Source of the DNA: Enterococcus larvae
GTDB taxonomy: Bacteria > Bacillota > Bacilli > Lactobacillales > Enterococcaceae
DNA: 64,000 nt
Assembly (NCBI RefSeq): GCF_017830045.1
Contig: NZ_JAEDXU010000006.1
Location: 1-64,000, forward strand
Direction of reading: 5' to 3'
Positions 35,401 through 46,513 of the stretch are shown here, one piece after another; the stretch's first letter is position 1; each line of letters opens with the position of its first letter. Both the position numbers and the translations under genes were made by a program. Under the pieces are notes generated by a model, which saw only the letters and a program-made list of their open reading frames with translations, was not told the DNA's origin and searched no databases.

Positions 35401-36039
35401 TCAATCCCTACTTTGAATCACAGCAATCATACCTGAATCAAATGAAAAGGCGGCAGTATCACCGACAAATTCATTACTGGCATACGAAGTAGGTACTGGT
35501 ACTTGTTGATGTTCCAGCAAATATTTACTATCTTTGAGCGTCAAATTTTCCACAGGAGTCAAACAGCAGTACGCTAAATATTTTTTATCAGCTTCTCTCT
35601 TGACTGTATATTCTCCCGGCAAATAATAGCTGATCGTATTCTGTTCGTCTTTCAAAATGATTTGCCTGATAAAGGGCTGAAAGCGTTCCTCCATAGGGAG
35701 CCAAAGATTTGCCAAAAAGTGATCCAGACGTCCACCCGTTGCTCCGACAACTGTAACCAAGCCTTCAGGAAACAGCCGAAAGGCTTCCTCAAGTGCTAAC
35801 TGCGTATCAGTATCATCCTTTTCGGTAGGAGAAGTGTGGATTCTTTTTGCTCTTCTTTCCACCATTGAGTATTCCTCTTTTGACAGAGAATCAAAATCTC
35901 CTACGGCAAGATCGACAGACTGCCCTTCCTCTAACAACAAGAGGCTGCCCCGATCCACACCAACAAAAATGTTGTAGCTGGAGAAATCAAGCTGAGGCCA
36001 TGTTTTTCTGGAACCTCCGGCAACTAATAGAATATTCAC
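35401..36039 (-). CDS. thiN: Thiamine pyrophosphokinase
   Basis: Transfers pyrophosphate from ATP to thiamine, making the cofactor TPP. 212 aa; start GTG overlapping the rpe stop (GTGA). Conserved features are [39 protein letters not shown] (metal/ATP region) and the [13 protein letters not shown] stretch. It is the last gene of the rsgA-rpe-thiN run. No TPP riboswitch is seen in front of it. Confidence 0.95.
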   Translation of the reverse strand: MNILLVAGGSRKTWPQLDFSSYNIFVGVDRGSLLLLEEGQSVDLAVGDFDSLSKEEYSMVERRAKRIHTSPTEKDDTDTQLALEEAFRLFPEGLVTVVGATGGRLDHFLANLWLPMEERFQPFIRQIILKDEQNTISYYLPGEYTVKREADKKYLAYCCLTPVENLTLKDSKYLLEHQQVPVPTSYASNEFVGDTAAFSFDSGMIAVIQSRD

Positions 36040-36689
36040 TGGCCCAACACGGCTCTTAACGCATCGATCCGTTCCTTCGGATCTTCTGCATTATAAATAT
36101 ATGATCCCGCAACAAACACGTCTGCTCCGGCTTCTTTACATTTTTCTGCAGTTTCCGGCACGATTCCGCCGTCTACTTCGATTTCATAGGTGTAGCCTTT
36201 TTCTTCTTTCCATGCCTTGAGCTGAGCGATTTTACTTAGCTGGCTTTCAATAAAGCTCTGACCGCCAAAGCCAGGATTAACCGTCATGATCAAAACCAAA
36301 TCTGCCAAATCCAAAACCTCTTCAATTGCTGAAAGCGGCGTACCCGGATTGATTACAACACCAGCCTTTACACCGGCATTTTTGATCATCTGCATTGCTC
36401 GATGAATGTGTGGTGTTGCTTCCTGATGAACAGTGATGATATCTGCTCCGGCTTTCGCAAAGTCTTCAATGAAATTCTCTGGCTGTTGGATCATCAAATG
36501 AACGTCCAACGGTAATTTCGTAACCGGACGAATTGCGGAAACAATATTAGGACCTAACGTGATATTCGGAACAAACTGACCGTCCATCACGTCCACATGG
36601 ATATAGTCTGCACCCAGTTTTTCCACTAATTGGATATCTCTCGCTAAGTTAGCAAAGTCTGCACTTAAAATCGATGGAGCAATTTTCAT
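36036..36689 (-). CDS. rpe: Ribulose-phosphate 3-epimerase
   Basis: Interconverts ribulose-5-phosphate and xylulose-5-phosphate. 217-aa TIM barrel beginning [15 protein letters not shown], with the metal/catalytic residues in [30 protein letters not shown] and EVDGGI. Length and motifs are complete. It lies 126 bp downstream of rsgA and is coupled to thiN. Confidence 0.96.
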   Translation of the reverse strand: MKIAPSILSADFANLARDIQLVEKLGADYIHVDVMDGQFVPNITLGPNIVSAIRPVTKLPLDVHLMIQQPENFIEDFAKAGADIITVHQEATPHIHRAMQMIKNAGVKAGVVINPGTPLSAIEEVLDLADLVLIMTVNPGFGGQSFIESQLSKIAQLKAWKEEKGYTYEIEVDGGIVPETAEKCKEAGADVFVAGSYIYNAEDPKERIDALRAVLGQ

Positions 36690-36815
36690 AAATTCTTCCT
36701 CCTAATATTTTGAGAAAACTCTCTAAAAAGCTTTTACCGACATTTGTTAAACAATTATGCCGCAAACTGTCCCCTCAGAGCATTTCCCTCTATTAAATTA
36801 TTGATGATGATAAAG

Positions 36816-37709
36816 CTATTTCTTTTTTTTATATACAGGTCTGCGGTCTTCTATTTCTGATAAGAACTGCAGATAGTTATCGTATCTTACCTGAGCAATT
36901 TCGCCTATTTCTACTCGTCGTTTGACCTCACAGCCTGGCTCTTTGCTGTGCATACATTCTCTGAACTTACATAAATGCGCGGCCTCCACAAATTCCGGAA
37001 ACTGCTTCGGCAACTCGACCGCCTCCATTTCCAAAAATTCAATCGAGCTGAAGCCGGGTGTATCAGCTACCAGTCCATCATATAAAGGAATCAGCTCAAC
37101 GTGGCGTGTTGTATGCTTTCCTCGTCCAAGGGCTTCTGATATTTCGCCTGTTGCCAATTGAAGTTCAGGGGATATCCTGTTCAGCAGTGTCGACTTACCT
37201 GCTCCTGATTGCCCCATGAATACTGTCAGCTGTTCTGGAAAATATTGTTCCAGCTCATGAATCGAACGCCTGTCATCCTCCGTCTGATCACCGATGATCA
37301 CTGCGTAAGAGGGCTGATAGACAGCTTTGATTTCATCCAATAATTTGAGCTGTTCCTTCTCTAATAGATCCGCCTTTGTCAAATAAATCACCGGACGAAT
37401 TTGCTTATGTTCCAAGGTCACCAAAAAACGATCCAGTAAATTATAGGAAAAATTTGGTTCAACGACGCTCATAACAATGACACCAAGGTCTACGTTTGCG
37501 ACAGCTGGGCGAACCAGCTCATTTGTTCTGGGCAATATTTCCAAAAGATAGCCATCCGTCAGGTTATCGCTTTCAAAAATCACGTCATCACCGACTAAAG
37601 GTGTGATCTTACGATTCCGAAAATTCCCTCTGGCTCTCGTCTGAAAGGTCTCCCCCTCTGCGTATACATAATAAAATCCGCTTAATGCTTTTCTGATTTG
37701 ACCGTTCAA
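36816..37709 (-). CDS. rsgA: Small ribosomal subunit biogenesis GTPase RsgA
   Basis: Circularly permuted GTPase that checks 30S maturation. I start it at TTG (37709), preceded by AGGAG at 7 nt. It then reads LNGQIRKALSGFYYVY, the normal family N-terminus. OB domain, permuted G motifs TKAD, GQSGAGKSTLLNRI and DTPGFSS, and a C-terminal zinc-binding region (CKFRECMHSKEPGC). 297 aa. It follows the IreK kinase gene with a terminator between them. RsgA homologues can be substrates of such kinases. Confidence 0.95.
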   Translation of the reverse strand: MNGQIRKALSGFYYVYAEGETFQTRARGNFRNRKITPLVGDDVIFESDNLTDGYLLEILPRTNELVRPAVANVDLGVIVMSVVEPNFSYNLLDRFLVTLEHKQIRPVIYLTKADLLEKEQLKLLDEIKAVYQPSYAVIIGDQTEDDRRSIHELEQYFPEQLTVFMGQSGAGKSTLLNRISPELQLATGEISEALGRGKHTTRHVELIPLYDGLVADTPGFSSIEFLEMEAVELPKQFPEFVEAAHLCKFRECMHSKEPGCEVKRRVEIGEIAQVRYDNYLQFLSEIEDRRPVYKKKK

Positions 37710-38065
37710 TCTATCACTCCTAACCACACTGAATATACAAGAAAACAAGGCAAAATGCAAGGTTTGCCCTTATTCTGTCCTATATAAATCCTATTAGAGA
37801 TTCATCCCATGAAAATTGCCCTATATACAAAGTATGTAGCAAACGGAAGTAAACGCCATTGTCATTTCTTTCATTGGGGATATTTAGATGATCGTCAAAA
37901 TCATCTCTCTGGAAATAAAAAAAGAGGCCTGCCTCATAAAATGAGGCAGACAAGGAGTTAAAAAAGTTTCTTAGAGTATGAAACAAGTATAAACAATATT
38001 ACTCAAAATGTAAAATAATACGCACTTATATTCAATAAAAACTTTTTGGCACTTCCTTTTCACTT
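37710..38065. other. 356-bp gap between ireK and rsgA
   Basis: Holds the ireK terminator (37918-37953) and an AT-rich stretch likely to contain the rsgA promoter. No gene seen. Confidence 0.6.
37918..37953 (-). terminator. Terminator after ireK
   Basis: Minus strand GTCTGCCTCAT / ATGAGGCAGGC with a short loop, then CTCTTTTTTTATT. Confidence 0.85.
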
Positions 38066-40243
38066 TTATTCGACTGTTGTATCATCTGCATTTGCGTCAT
38101 TTTGCGTCGCCGCAGGACCACTGGAATAATAGATTGTGATCGTGGCTCCTTTTTTCGCACTTGCCCCAGACCCGGGATCTGTCCGAACGACCGTATCCTT
38201 CATTTGTGTTGAAGTTTCTTCTGTTTCAACTACTTTGAAGCCTGCCTGCTCCAGTTCAGATTTCGCTGTTTGTCTAGTCATCGTTGTGACATTCGGAACA
38301 GTGACCATTGCTGAACCTTTACTTACCGTCAGAGTGATTTTATCACTAGGACTGACGCTTGCATTCGCCGGACTTTGAGAGATGACTACACCCTCGGCTA
38401 CTGTATCGCTTTCCTGTTCCTTCTTGGAAATATTGCTTTCGCTGATTCCCGCAGAAACAAGTGCATTGACTGCTTCATCATAGCTGTATCCAGTATAGTT
38501 ACCAATACTGATCTTATCTGAGCCCTTACTTACCGTCAGAGTAACCGTATCATTAACTGGATCAAAGGACGTACCGGCACCCGGATTTTGAGAGATAACC
38601 ACTCCAACTGCAACAGAGTCGCTTGTCTCTTCCGCATACTTGATGTTTCCTTCGCTGACGCCAAGTGCAACTAATGCTGCAACGGCATTATCATAGCCAT
38701 ATCCTACATAGTTATCCAGCGTGACATTCTCAGGACCCATGCTGACAGTCAACGTGACCTGATCGCTTTTAGGATCGACCTCAGTCCCGCCTTCCGGAGT
38801 CTGACTGATGATTTTATCCGCTGAAACTTCTAGGCTATGTTCTTTTTCGATCTTGATATTACTCTCAGGGAAACCTAACTTCTTCATTGCTTCAATCGCA
38901 TCTTTGTAGTTATCACCAGAGTAATCGTCAATATTGATTTTCTTGTTTCCTGTACTGATGTAAAGGACGATCGTTTTTCCTTCTTTTACTTCCGTTTTTG
39001 CTTCCGGATCAGTTTTAGCAACTTTTCCTTCTTCGATTTCATCATCAGGGATTTCTTTTACATCTGTTGCGACTTCCAGTTTAGCGTCTTCCAACATCTG
39101 CTTCGCTTCCTGCTGTGTTTTCCCACGAACATCAGGAACAGCTACTTCTTTTTTCGGTGAACCGGCAAAATAAAGTGCCGCACCAATGATCAAAGCTAAA
39201 ATCAGTCCAATAATTATGATGATCAATCGTTTTCTTTTCTTCTTTGGTTTCTTTTCTTTTCCGGTTTCAGCTTCTGCTTCGTCCGTCTCCGTCAGCTCTT
39301 CCTTCGGTCCGTCCATTTCTGCAAAGGCTTCAGGCATGGGTGTATCCTCTGTTAGAGGTGTCAATACTCTCGTTTCACCCATCAAAGCAGTGGGCTCCCA
39401 TTTAGGCTCGTTCAGGCGATTTGCAGCCAATACCGTATACAGGTCGCCCGACATCTCTTCTGCAGATTTGTAACGATCAGCCGGATCTTTCGCTGTCGCA
39501 TGCAAAACAATATTCTCTAAAGACTGAGGAATATTAGAATCAAATGCACGCACAGACGGGATCTCTTCTTGAAAATGCTTTAGAGCAATCGTAACAGCTG
39601 ACTCTCCATCAAAAGGAACATTCCCTGTCAGCATTTCATACAGGATCACCCCAACTGCGTAGATATCCGATTGGTTAGTTGCCATACTACCTCTAGCCTG
39701 TTCAGGAGAAAGATAGTGAACAGATCCCAGCATAGTGTTTGTCTGAGTGATCGATGTTTCAGATAGCGCAATGGCAATCCCAAAATCGGTGATCTTTACT
39801 ACGCCGTTTTCATCAATCAACACATTTTGAGGCTTCAAATCACGGTGAATGATGCGATGTTCATGGGCCAATGAAACAGCTGAAAGGATTTGCTCCATGA
39901 TATCAACAACTGTCGCATACATAATTGGATAATGTGTTTGGATATAACGCTTCAGATCCATCCCTTTCACATATTCCATAACTAAATATTGAAGCCCGTC
40001 TTCCTCGCCTACATCATAAACACTAACAATATTCGGGTGGACCAGCTCTGTCGCTGCCAGCGCTTCTCTTTGGAAGCGTCGGATTGCGGCCTGATCATTT
40101 TGAAAGTCAAAACGCAGTACTTTTACCGCGACATCTCGATCCAAAATCAGATCACGTGCTAAGAAAACATTGGCCATGCCGCCGCTTCCTATATTGCCAA
40201 TAATCTGGTAGCGACCATTTAATTTTCTGCCGATCTCTATCAT
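38066..40243 (-). CDS. ireK: PASTA-domain Ser/Thr protein kinase (IreK/PrkC)
   Basis: Transmembrane kinase that senses cell-wall status and controls intrinsic cephalosporin resistance in enterococci. 725 aa. The kinase domain (about 10-270) has [24 protein letters not shown] and DFG. A Lys-rich juxtamembrane stretch and one helix (about 345-367) follow. Outside are five PASTA repeats starting near 372, 441, 512, 583 and 652, then an acidic tail. Its ATG overlaps the ireP stop (ATGA); the phosphatase reverses its signalling. Named from the E. faecalis counterpart. Confidence 0.95.
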   Translation of the reverse strand: MIEIGRKLNGRYQIIGNIGSGGMANVFLARDLILDRDVAVKVLRFDFQNDQAAIRRFQREALAATELVHPNIVSVYDVGEEDGLQYLVMEYVKGMDLKRYIQTHYPIMYATVVDIMEQILSAVSLAHEHRIIHRDLKPQNVLIDENGVVKITDFGIAIALSETSITQTNTMLGSVHYLSPEQARGSMATNQSDIYAVGVILYEMLTGNVPFDGESAVTIALKHFQEEIPSVRAFDSNIPQSLENIVLHATAKDPADRYKSAEEMSGDLYTVLAANRLNEPKWEPTALMGETRVLTPLTEDTPMPEAFAEMDGPKEELTETDEAEAETGKEKKPKKKRKRLIIIIIGLILALIIGAALYFAGSPKKEVAVPDVRGKTQQEAKQMLEDAKLEVATDVKEIPDDEIEEGKVAKTDPEAKTEVKEGKTIVLYISTGNKKINIDDYSGDNYKDAIEAMKKLGFPESNIKIEKEHSLEVSADKIISQTPEGGTEVDPKSDQVTLTVSMGPENVTLDNYVGYGYDNAVAALVALGVSEGNIKYAEETSDSVAVGVVISQNPGAGTSFDPVNDTVTLTVSKGSDKISIGNYTGYSYDEAVNALVSAGISESNISKKEQESDTVAEGVVISQSPANASVSPSDKITLTVSKGSAMVTVPNVTTMTRQTAKSELEQAGFKVVETEETSTQMKDTVVRTDPGSGASAKKGATITIYYSSGPAATQNDANADDTTVE

Positions 40244-40989
40244 CGGGCCTCCTCCTTATCCGTGTCAAAATGTATAGCAAGAGCAGTGATATTATCTACG
40301 CCTCCGGCTTCATTCGCCAGAGAGATCAATGTACTTACTTTTTCTTCCAGTGCTGCCTCAGACAAAAGAACCGCAAGAATGGTTTCTTCTGAAACCATAT
40401 TGGTCAAACCATCTGAGCACAATAATATATAGTCATCATCTACTCTTAAATGACTGGCAACATCAACTTCTACAGTATTCGGCATGCCCAGTGAACGGGT
40501 CAGCACATTCTTACGCGGATGATTCGCAGCCATTTCCTGCGTGATTTCTCCCGACTTCACCAATTCATTGACCAGTGAGTGATCTTCCGTCAGCTGGATC
40601 AGTTGTCTATTCCGAACTAAATAAGCACGGCTATCCCCGATATTTGCCAGAACATAGGACTCATTCAGCAATACAGCACTGACGATTGTCGTGCCCATCC
40701 CCGCATACTCAGGTACTGACTGTCCTTTTTCGTAAATCACTTCATTTTCTGACTGGATCATTTGAATCAGCCATTGCGCCGCTTTATCCGCAGTATCGAT
40801 GTCGCTGTCGCTCCAGCGCTCTCCCAGATGATTAACTGCCATTTCACTGGCAATATCCCCTGCAAGATGTCCACCCATACCATCGGCTAGTACTGCCAAC
40901 GATATCCCTGCCTTATTTTCGAATACTCCTGCGTAATCCTGATTGGTATTTCGCTTACGCCCAACGTCCGTTTGAAAATTGATTTCCAC
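40240..40989 (-). CDS. ireP: PP2C-type protein phosphatase (IreP/Stp)
   Basis: Metal-dependent Ser/Thr phosphatase that dephosphorylates IreK and its substrates. The GTG start at 40989 has GAGGTG 6 nt upstream and gives (M)[19 protein letters not shown] longer frame would run into rsmB. Motifs [25 protein letters not shown] and CSDGLTNM are all present. 249 aa. Translationally coupled to ireK. Confidence 0.94.
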   Translation of the reverse strand: MEINFQTDVGRKRNTNQDYAGVFENKAGISLAVLADGMGGHLAGDIASEMAVNHLGERWSDSDIDTADKAAQWLIQMIQSENEVIYEKGQSVPEYAGMGTTIVSAVLLNESYVLANIGDSRAYLVRNRQLIQLTEDHSLVNELVKSGEITQEMAANHPRKNVLTRSLGMPNTVEVDVASHLRVDDDYILLCSDGLTNMVSEETILAVLLSEAALEEKVSTLISLANEAGGVDNITALAIHFDTDKEEAR

Positions 40990-41003
40990 TTGTTTCACCT
41001 CAT

Positions 41004-42368
41004 TTAAGAAACTTTCTGCATACAGCAAATAAAGAAACCGTCTGTTAAAAACTGATGCGGATAAATCGTCAACATCTGCTCTTCGATCGAAGGATCAAGG
41101 ATCTCGTTGACTGCCACGTCTATTTTTTTAAATTCCGGATGCTTTGCTAAGAATGCTGCGACTACTTCCTGATTCTCTTCTTTTGCGATCGTACATGTGC
41201 TATAGACCATTATACCCCATTGTTTTAGCGTTTGTGCAGTACTTTCAAGGATTTCCAACTGAATTTTTGGTAATTGTTTAAAATCTTCCGCAGATTTATG
41301 GTATTTAATGTCTGGTTTCCGTCTCATTAATCCCAATCCTGAGCATGGTGCATCCACCAATACACGGTCAAATGTCTCCGGCGGGAAATTATCTTTGGCT
41401 GCACGCGCATCCATTTTCTCTGCAGCAACCACCTCTTCTACTCGAAGCCTGTTTGCATTTTCTTCAATCAGCTTGACCTTATGCTGATGAATGTCCAACG
41501 CCGTGACTAAACCGCCTGATTCTGCATCTAGATATGTCGCAATATGTGTTGTTTTCCCTCCCGGGGCTGCGCAGGCGTCCAAGACCTTATGTTGTTTCTC
41601 GATCTGCATTGCCGGAGCCACCAGCATTGAGCTTTCATCCTGAACTGTGATATGTCCTTCTTTGAATAAGGTGCTTCCCGCTATGAAGCCCTTTTCCGCA
41701 ATAACACCATATGGAGAAACGATACTCGGTACAGCATCAATCTCTTCCTCGATCAGCTGTTCGATCGCTTCGGAGCGATTGACAAAGCGGACATCTACTC
41801 TGGCACTTGCGTGACTTCGTTCAAACAGTGAAAGACCCAGCTTCTGTGTTTCCTCCATGCCAATCTGAGTCACCAGCTTTTGTGTCAGCCACAACGGCAT
41901 ACTGGTTTCTATCGATAAGCGCTCCATTGGATCTTTGATGGCTTCAATTGAAGGAACTCCCTCTCTTTGAATACTTCTCAACACGCCGTTAACGAACTTA
42001 CTTGTCCCAATATTCCCTCGTTGCTTGGCAATCTCCACCGCTTCATTGATGATGGCATGATCCGGTATTTTATCTAAGTAAAGGGATTGATACAAAGATA
42101 GATTCAATAACGTTTTAACCCAGCTATCGACCTTCTGCGGCTTTTTGATAAAAGGCTTTAAGAAATATTCCAAAAGCAGTTTTCGACTGACTGTTCCGTA
42201 GACCAGCTCTGTAAATAAACGGCTGTCCTGATCAGATAAATTCGATTTATCAATCATCTCACTCAACAGCAGATTCGAATAGGCACCACCCTTATCGATC
42301 CGCTCAATTGTCTGCATCGCCGTATAGCGAACTGATTTTCTGATTCTTGCTGATACTCGTTTTCCCAT
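41004..42368 (-). CDS. rsmB: 16S rRNA m5C967 methyltransferase RsmB
   Basis: SAM-dependent rRNA cytosine-C5 methyltransferase, 454 aa. N-terminal NusB-like RNA-binding domain (about 10-140), then the Rossmann methyltransferase. AACPGGK-type motif is seen as DACAAPGGKTTH; catalytic Cys in VDAPCSGLGLMRRKPD and YSTCTI. It overlaps nothing and lies 1 bp after fmt, within the priA-def-fmt-rsmB-ireP-ireK run. Confidence 0.95.
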   Translation of the reverse strand: MGKRVSARIRKSVRYTAMQTIERIDKGGAYSNLLLSEMIDKSNLSDQDSRLFTELVYGTVSRKLLLEYFLKPFIKKPQKVDSWVKTLLNLSLYQSLYLDKIPDHAIINEAVEIAKQRGNIGTSKFVNGVLRSIQREGVPSIEAIKDPMERLSIETSMPLWLTQKLVTQIGMEETQKLGLSLFERSHASARVDVRFVNRSEAIEQLIEEEIDAVPSIVSPYGVIAEKGFIAGSTLFKEGHITVQDESSMLVAPAMQIEKQHKVLDACAAPGGKTTHIATYLDAESGGLVTALDIHQHKVKLIEENANRLRVEEVVAAEKMDARAAKDNFPPETFDRVLVDAPCSGLGLMRRKPDIKYHKSAEDFKQLPKIQLEILESTAQTLKQWGIMVYSTCTIAKEENQEVVAAFLAKHPEFKKIDVAVNEILDPSIEEQMLTIYPHQFLTDGFFICCMQKVS

Positions 42369-42369
42369 A

Positions 42370-43311
42370 TTATTCCACCTTTTCCGCTTCCTTCACTGCC
42401 TGGCCGGAGCCATTCAAGAATTCCTGAGCAGATAGTCTTCCTTTACCGGAAGGCTGAAGGCTTTTTACTGAAAGGACCGTAGCTTCTCCACAAGCAATCC
42501 ACAATTCCTTCTTGCTGCGTTTAATGATCGTTCCCGGCTGTGCGTCTGTTGTTTCATCAACTGGTTCTGTCTCCCAGATTTTCCAGTTTGTATCCTGATA
42601 GGTTGTAAAGGCTGTCGGCCATGGACGCATCCCTCTCACTTGACAATCGATTTGAACTGCCGTCTTCTGCCAATCGATCCGTTCCTGTTCTCGAGTGATA
42701 TTTGGAGAGAAGGTTGCCTGTGCTTCGTCCTGCGGTTTCGGTTGTAGTTTACCAGATACAATCTGTGGTAGAGTATCCAGCAGAAGCTCTTTACCTACCA
42801 AGCTCAATTTATCAAACATCGTTCCTACATCGTCCTGCGCTGTGATTGGAATACTGCGCTGTGAGTAGATGCCGCCAGCATCCATTTTTTTGATCATTTC
42901 CATGATTGTTACGCCTGTTTCCTTCTCGCCATTGATAATTGAGTAATGGACAGGAGCTCCACCGCGATATTTCGGCAGCAGAGAGGCATGAACATTGATT
43001 GCTCCTATAGTTGGTGCCTGTAAAAGACGTTCCGGCAGAAACTGGCCAAAGGCTGCTGTCACGATTAGATCCGGCGCTAGAGCGATCACTTTTTCCATCT
43101 CTTCAGATCCGGAAATTTTCTCCGGCTGTAAAACAGTTAAATCATGTTTTAAGGCTGCTTCCTTTACAGGAGGTGCCGTTAATATCCGTTTCCTGCCAAC
43201 TGGACGATCCGGCTGTGTCACAACTGCCAGTATCTCATAGCCTGCTTCAATCAGCCCTTCTAATACTGGAACAGAGAACGCCGGCGTTCCCATAAAAACG
43301 ATTTTAGTCAT
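42370..43311 (-). CDS. fmt: Methionyl-tRNA formyltransferase
   Basis: Formylates initiator Met-tRNA using 10-formyl-tetrahydrofolate. 313 aa; VFMGTPAFSVPVLEGL N-terminus, catalytic region AINVHASLLPKYRGGAPV with Asn, His and Asp positions, C-terminal tRNA-binding domain. Overlaps def by 8 bp; the two act in sequence on the N-terminus of new proteins. Confidence 0.96.
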   Translation of the reverse strand: MTKIVFMGTPAFSVPVLEGLIEAGYEILAVVTQPDRPVGRKRILTAPPVKEAALKHDLTVLQPEKISGSEEMEKVIALAPDLIVTAAFGQFLPERLLQAPTIGAINVHASLLPKYRGGAPVHYSIINGEKETGVTIMEMIKKMDAGGIYSQRSIPITAQDDVGTMFDKLSLVGKELLLDTLPQIVSGKLQPKPQDEAQATFSPNITREQERIDWQKTAVQIDCQVRGMRPWPTAFTTYQDTNWKIWETEPVDETTDAQPGTIIKRSKKELWIACGEATVLSVKSLQPSGKGRLSAQEFLNGSGQAVKEAEKVE

Positions 43312-43798
43312 CTAGTTGTCCCTCCATATATGTTTCTAAATCTTCCGGTGCAATTTCTTCAATGATTTTATCAATGAACAGCTCCCCATTCAAATGATCG
43401 ATTTCATGCTGAAAAGCGCGAGCTAAATAACCATAGGCAGTCACTTCGATTTCCTCGCCCTCTCGATCAAAATAACGAACAGTTATTTCATCTGCTCTTT
43501 CTACTGTTCCATATCGATTCGGAATACTGAGACAGCCCTCCACATCGATATCTGTTCCTTTTCGGTCGATGATTTCCGGATTGATCAACTCGAAAAGACC
43601 CGTCTCATCATCGATTTCCACAACCGCAAGCTGCAGATTCTTCCCAATCTGGGGTGCAGCAATACCGATGCCGTCATGGGCAGTCATAGTTTCATACATA
43701 TCGTCCAATAAATGGACAATCTCATCTGTGATCAATGTGACCTCTTTCGCTTTGATAGTCAACTTGTCATCAGGGTAAAGCACAATTGGATAACGCAT
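43304..43798 (-). CDS. def: Peptide deformylase
   Basis: Metallo-hydrolase removing the formyl group from nascent proteins. 164 aa. The three family motifs are complete: GIGIAAPQ (43-50), EGCLS (87-91, metal-binding Cys89) and QHEIDH (130-135). It is shorter than the Gram-positive type II enzymes, closer to type I. Enterococci usually also have a longer def elsewhere. Directly upstream of fmt. Confidence 0.95.
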   Translation of the reverse strand: MRYPIVLYPDDKLTIKAKEVTLITDEIVHLLDDMYETMTAHDGIGIAAPQIGKNLQLAVVEIDDETGLFELINPEIIDRKGTDIDVEGCLSIPNRYGTVERADEITVRYFDREGEEIEVTAYGYLARAFQHEIDHLNGELFIDKIIEEIAPEDLETYMEGQLDD

Positions 43799-43914
43799 GT
43801 AGAACTCCTTTGATTTTTTGAAGAAACAGCTCAGGTAACTTTACAGTTTCTCTATTTTGATGGTTCGATATCTATTTCCCTATTATTCTTAATATATCTG
43901 CTTTTCTACTGCAG

Positions 43915-46341
43915 CTAAATGAAATTCATTGGTTCAGCATCGATCGATACTTTCAGACCTTTGGCTGTTGCCGCCTGTGTGTCAGACAGGATTTTCTTCA
44001 GCATACTCTGCAGCTGCGGCTCATTCTTGTATTTGATGATCATTTGGTAATAGTAACGATTTTTGATCCGCATAATGGCATTCGGTGTCGGCCCAAGTAA
44101 AATACTCTGATCTGACAAGCCCTGCTGTAGTTCTTTCATGATTGAAAACATCTGTTTAGCGGCAACACTTTCTTCCGGATGGCTCGCGGTTATCTGGACT
44201 GTAAAATAAAACGGCGGATAATCTCCTCTATGTCGAATCTGCATCTCCTTTTGATAAAAGGCTTCATAATGCTGCCCTTTTGCCAATTGGATGGCATAGT
44301 GCTCCGGATTGAAGGACTGGATCACTACTTCCCCCGGTTTTTCCGCCCTACCTGCTCTTCCGCTGACCTGAGTCAACAGCTGGAAGGTTCGTTCACTTGA
44401 TCGGAAGTCCGGTAAGTTCAACGCCGTATCCGCATTCAACACTCCCACTAAGGTTACATTAGGGAAGTCCAAGCCTTTCGCAATCATCTGGGTGCCTAGA
44501 AGAATATCTGCCTCCTGATTTTCAAAAGCGGATAAAATTCGTTCATGCGCACCTTTTCGACGTGTCGTATCCACATCCATTCGCAGAACTTTACTATCTG
44601 GAAATAGTGCCTTTAGCTCTTCTTCCACCTTTTGTGTGCCTGTTCCATAGTAACGGATTTTGTCACTGTTGCAATTAGGACAGCGATGAGGGATTCCTTC
44701 CTCATGACCGCAATAATGACACTTCATTGTCTTCGTATCCATATGGAGAGTCAGCGAGATGTCACAGTTGGGACAGGGCAGCACGTAACCGCAATCCCGA
44801 CACATTACAAAGGAGGAATACCCCCTGCGATTCAGCAGTAGTACACTCTGCTCTTTGCGTGCCATACGCTCCCGCAGTTTTTCCTGAAGAATAGCAGAGA
44901 AGGTCGATACATTTTTCCGCTGGACTTCCTCACGCATATCAACAACATCGATTTGAGGAAGAGAAGCCGCACTGTTTGCCCGCTGTGTCAGCAGTAAATG
45001 CTGATAGACATTCTTTTGTGCTCGCGCTCTGGATTCCAGTGATGGGGTAGCACTGCCTAAAACAACCGGACAGCCATGGTAGTTTCCTCGCCAAATCGCC
45101 AAATCTCTGGAATGGTAACGTGGTGTTTCCTCTTGCTTGTAGCTGGCTTCATGCTCTTCATCAATGATGATCACACCTAGGTTGTTCAAAGGGGCAAAGA
45201 TAGCCGAACGAGCACCAACCACCACCTGTGCCTCACCACGCTCGATTTTACGCCACTCATCGTACTTCTCTCCATGAGATAAACCACTATGCAAAACAGC
45301 AACCTGATCCCCAAAACGACTCTTAAAACGCTGAACCATTTGAGGCGTCAACGAGATCTCCGGCACCAGCATGATCGCTGTCTTGTTCTGTCTCAGACCT
45401 TCTGCAATCGTCTGTAGATAAACCTCTGTTTTCCCGCTGCCGGTAATTCCTTCAAGTAAATATGTGTCTGGCGTTTTCGTCTCCATAGAATGAAGAATAC
45501 GGTCAACGGCTGTCTGCTGCTCCTCATTCAGAGCAAAAGGAACCGTCTTTTCAAAATGATGATCTGCAAACGGATCTCTGTACGTTTCTTTTTCTATATA
45601 GCGCAGCCAGCCTTTTTTCTCCGCATCATTCAACACGGCGGTGCTGAAGCCTTTTTCCTTCATTTCCTTCACAGAAATTTGTTGGGCGTTCTCTAGTGTC
45701 TGAAGGTATTGCAGCAGCTCTTCTTTCTTTTTGGAGCCTTTGCGTAATGCGTCCTTCTCTTCCTCCAAGCGTTCAAAGCCCAATGCAGACTGGATATAAC
45801 GTGTTATTTTCACTTTATTTTTCGTTTGGACTTCGTAACGAATGTCTACTTTATGCTGTGCTCGCAGTTTCATCAGCTGCGGAAGGATATTCCGTGCCTC
45901 AGCATCCTCCCAAGCGATTTCATCCAAGCCATAAAATAAATCATCTAGAAGTTCCTCTTCGATTTCATCTGTCAAAAAAATATATTTATGGTATGCTGCC
46001 CGCATCACACTTGGCAGCATTGTTTGCAGGCAGGTGATTTTAAAGGCAAATGTCTTTTCCTTCATATAATCAGCTAATGCCAGCATTTCTTCATTCAGCA
46101 CAGGCTTCAAATCCAGCACTGATATAATTTCTTTCCATTCATATTCAGCAGCTTCGAAGTCCTGCTGTTCCAATTGATCGAGCGCTGTGATAAAGCCTTG
46201 GACACGGCGATTACCAAAAGGCACCTCTACCCGCATACCAACAGCGATCTGATCCGTTAATAGAGAAGGAATCAAATATGTAAATGGCTGATCAGTCTGC
46301 ATTGCCGGAACATCTACAATCACTTGTGCAACTTTCTTCAT
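43915..46341 (-). CDS. priA: Primosomal replication restart helicase PriA
   Basis: Replication-restart helicase, 808 aa. N-terminal 3'-DNA-binding domain; Walker A GITGSGKTEVYLQ; DEEH box (IIDEEHEAS); GSATPSLESR; a zinc-binding insertion with eight Cys (CRDCGYVLPCPNCD ... CHYCGHE ... CPNCNSD); QVSGRAGR motif VI. Full length. It heads the priA-def-fmt-rsmB run, after gmk-rpoZ. Confidence 0.96.
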   Translation of the reverse strand: MKKVAQVIVDVPAMQTDQPFTYLIPSLLTDQIAVGMRVEVPFGNRRVQGFITALDQLEQQDFEAAEYEWKEIISVLDLKPVLNEEMLALADYMKEKTFAFKITCLQTMLPSVMRAAYHKYIFLTDEIEEELLDDLFYGLDEIAWEDAEARNILPQLMKLRAQHKVDIRYEVQTKNKVKITRYIQSALGFERLEEEKDALRKGSKKKEELLQYLQTLENAQQISVKEMKEKGFSTAVLNDAEKKGWLRYIEKETYRDPFADHHFEKTVPFALNEEQQTAVDRILHSMETKTPDTYLLEGITGSGKTEVYLQTIAEGLRQNKTAIMLVPEISLTPQMVQRFKSRFGDQVAVLHSGLSHGEKYDEWRKIERGEAQVVVGARSAIFAPLNNLGVIIIDEEHEASYKQEETPRYHSRDLAIWRGNYHGCPVVLGSATPSLESRARAQKNVYQHLLLTQRANSAASLPQIDVVDMREEVQRKNVSTFSAILQEKLRERMARKEQSVLLLNRRGYSSFVMCRDCGYVLPCPNCDISLTLHMDTKTMKCHYCGHEEGIPHRCPNCNSDKIRYYGTGTQKVEEELKALFPDSKVLRMDVDTTRRKGAHERILSAFENQEADILLGTQMIAKGLDFPNVTLVGVLNADTALNLPDFRSSERTFQLLTQVSGRAGRAEKPGEVVIQSFNPEHYAIQLAKGQHYEAFYQKEMQIRHRGDYPPFYFTVQITASHPEESVAAKQMFSIMKELQQGLSDQSILLGPTPNAIMRIKNRYYYQMIIKYKNEPQLQSMLKKILSDTQAATAKGLKVSIDAEPMNFI

Positions 46342-46455
46342 ATCGATCCTTCATCCTTTCTTTACTATGTACTGAGTACTGAAAATCTCTTTGCTTATTG
46401 TACTAAAGAATCCCTCGTTTGTCTTGTTCCCCTGTTGATTCTGAGGAATCAGTCA

Positions 46456-46508
46456 GACAAAAAGAGAATGGAGCAGCCATCGAACCGACTTCTGCCCCAC
46501 TCTCTTTT
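46456..46508 (-). terminator. Terminator after rpoZ
   Basis: Minus strand AAAGAGAGTGGGGCAG pairs with CTGCTCCATTCTCTTT, followed by TTG. The arm resembles the terminator after ftsY. Confidence 0.8.
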
Positions 46509-46513
46509 ATATA

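Noticed and set aside
36036-36100. TPP riboswitch control of thiN
   Set aside because: thiN directly overlaps rpe and no THI-box sequence is visible upstream.
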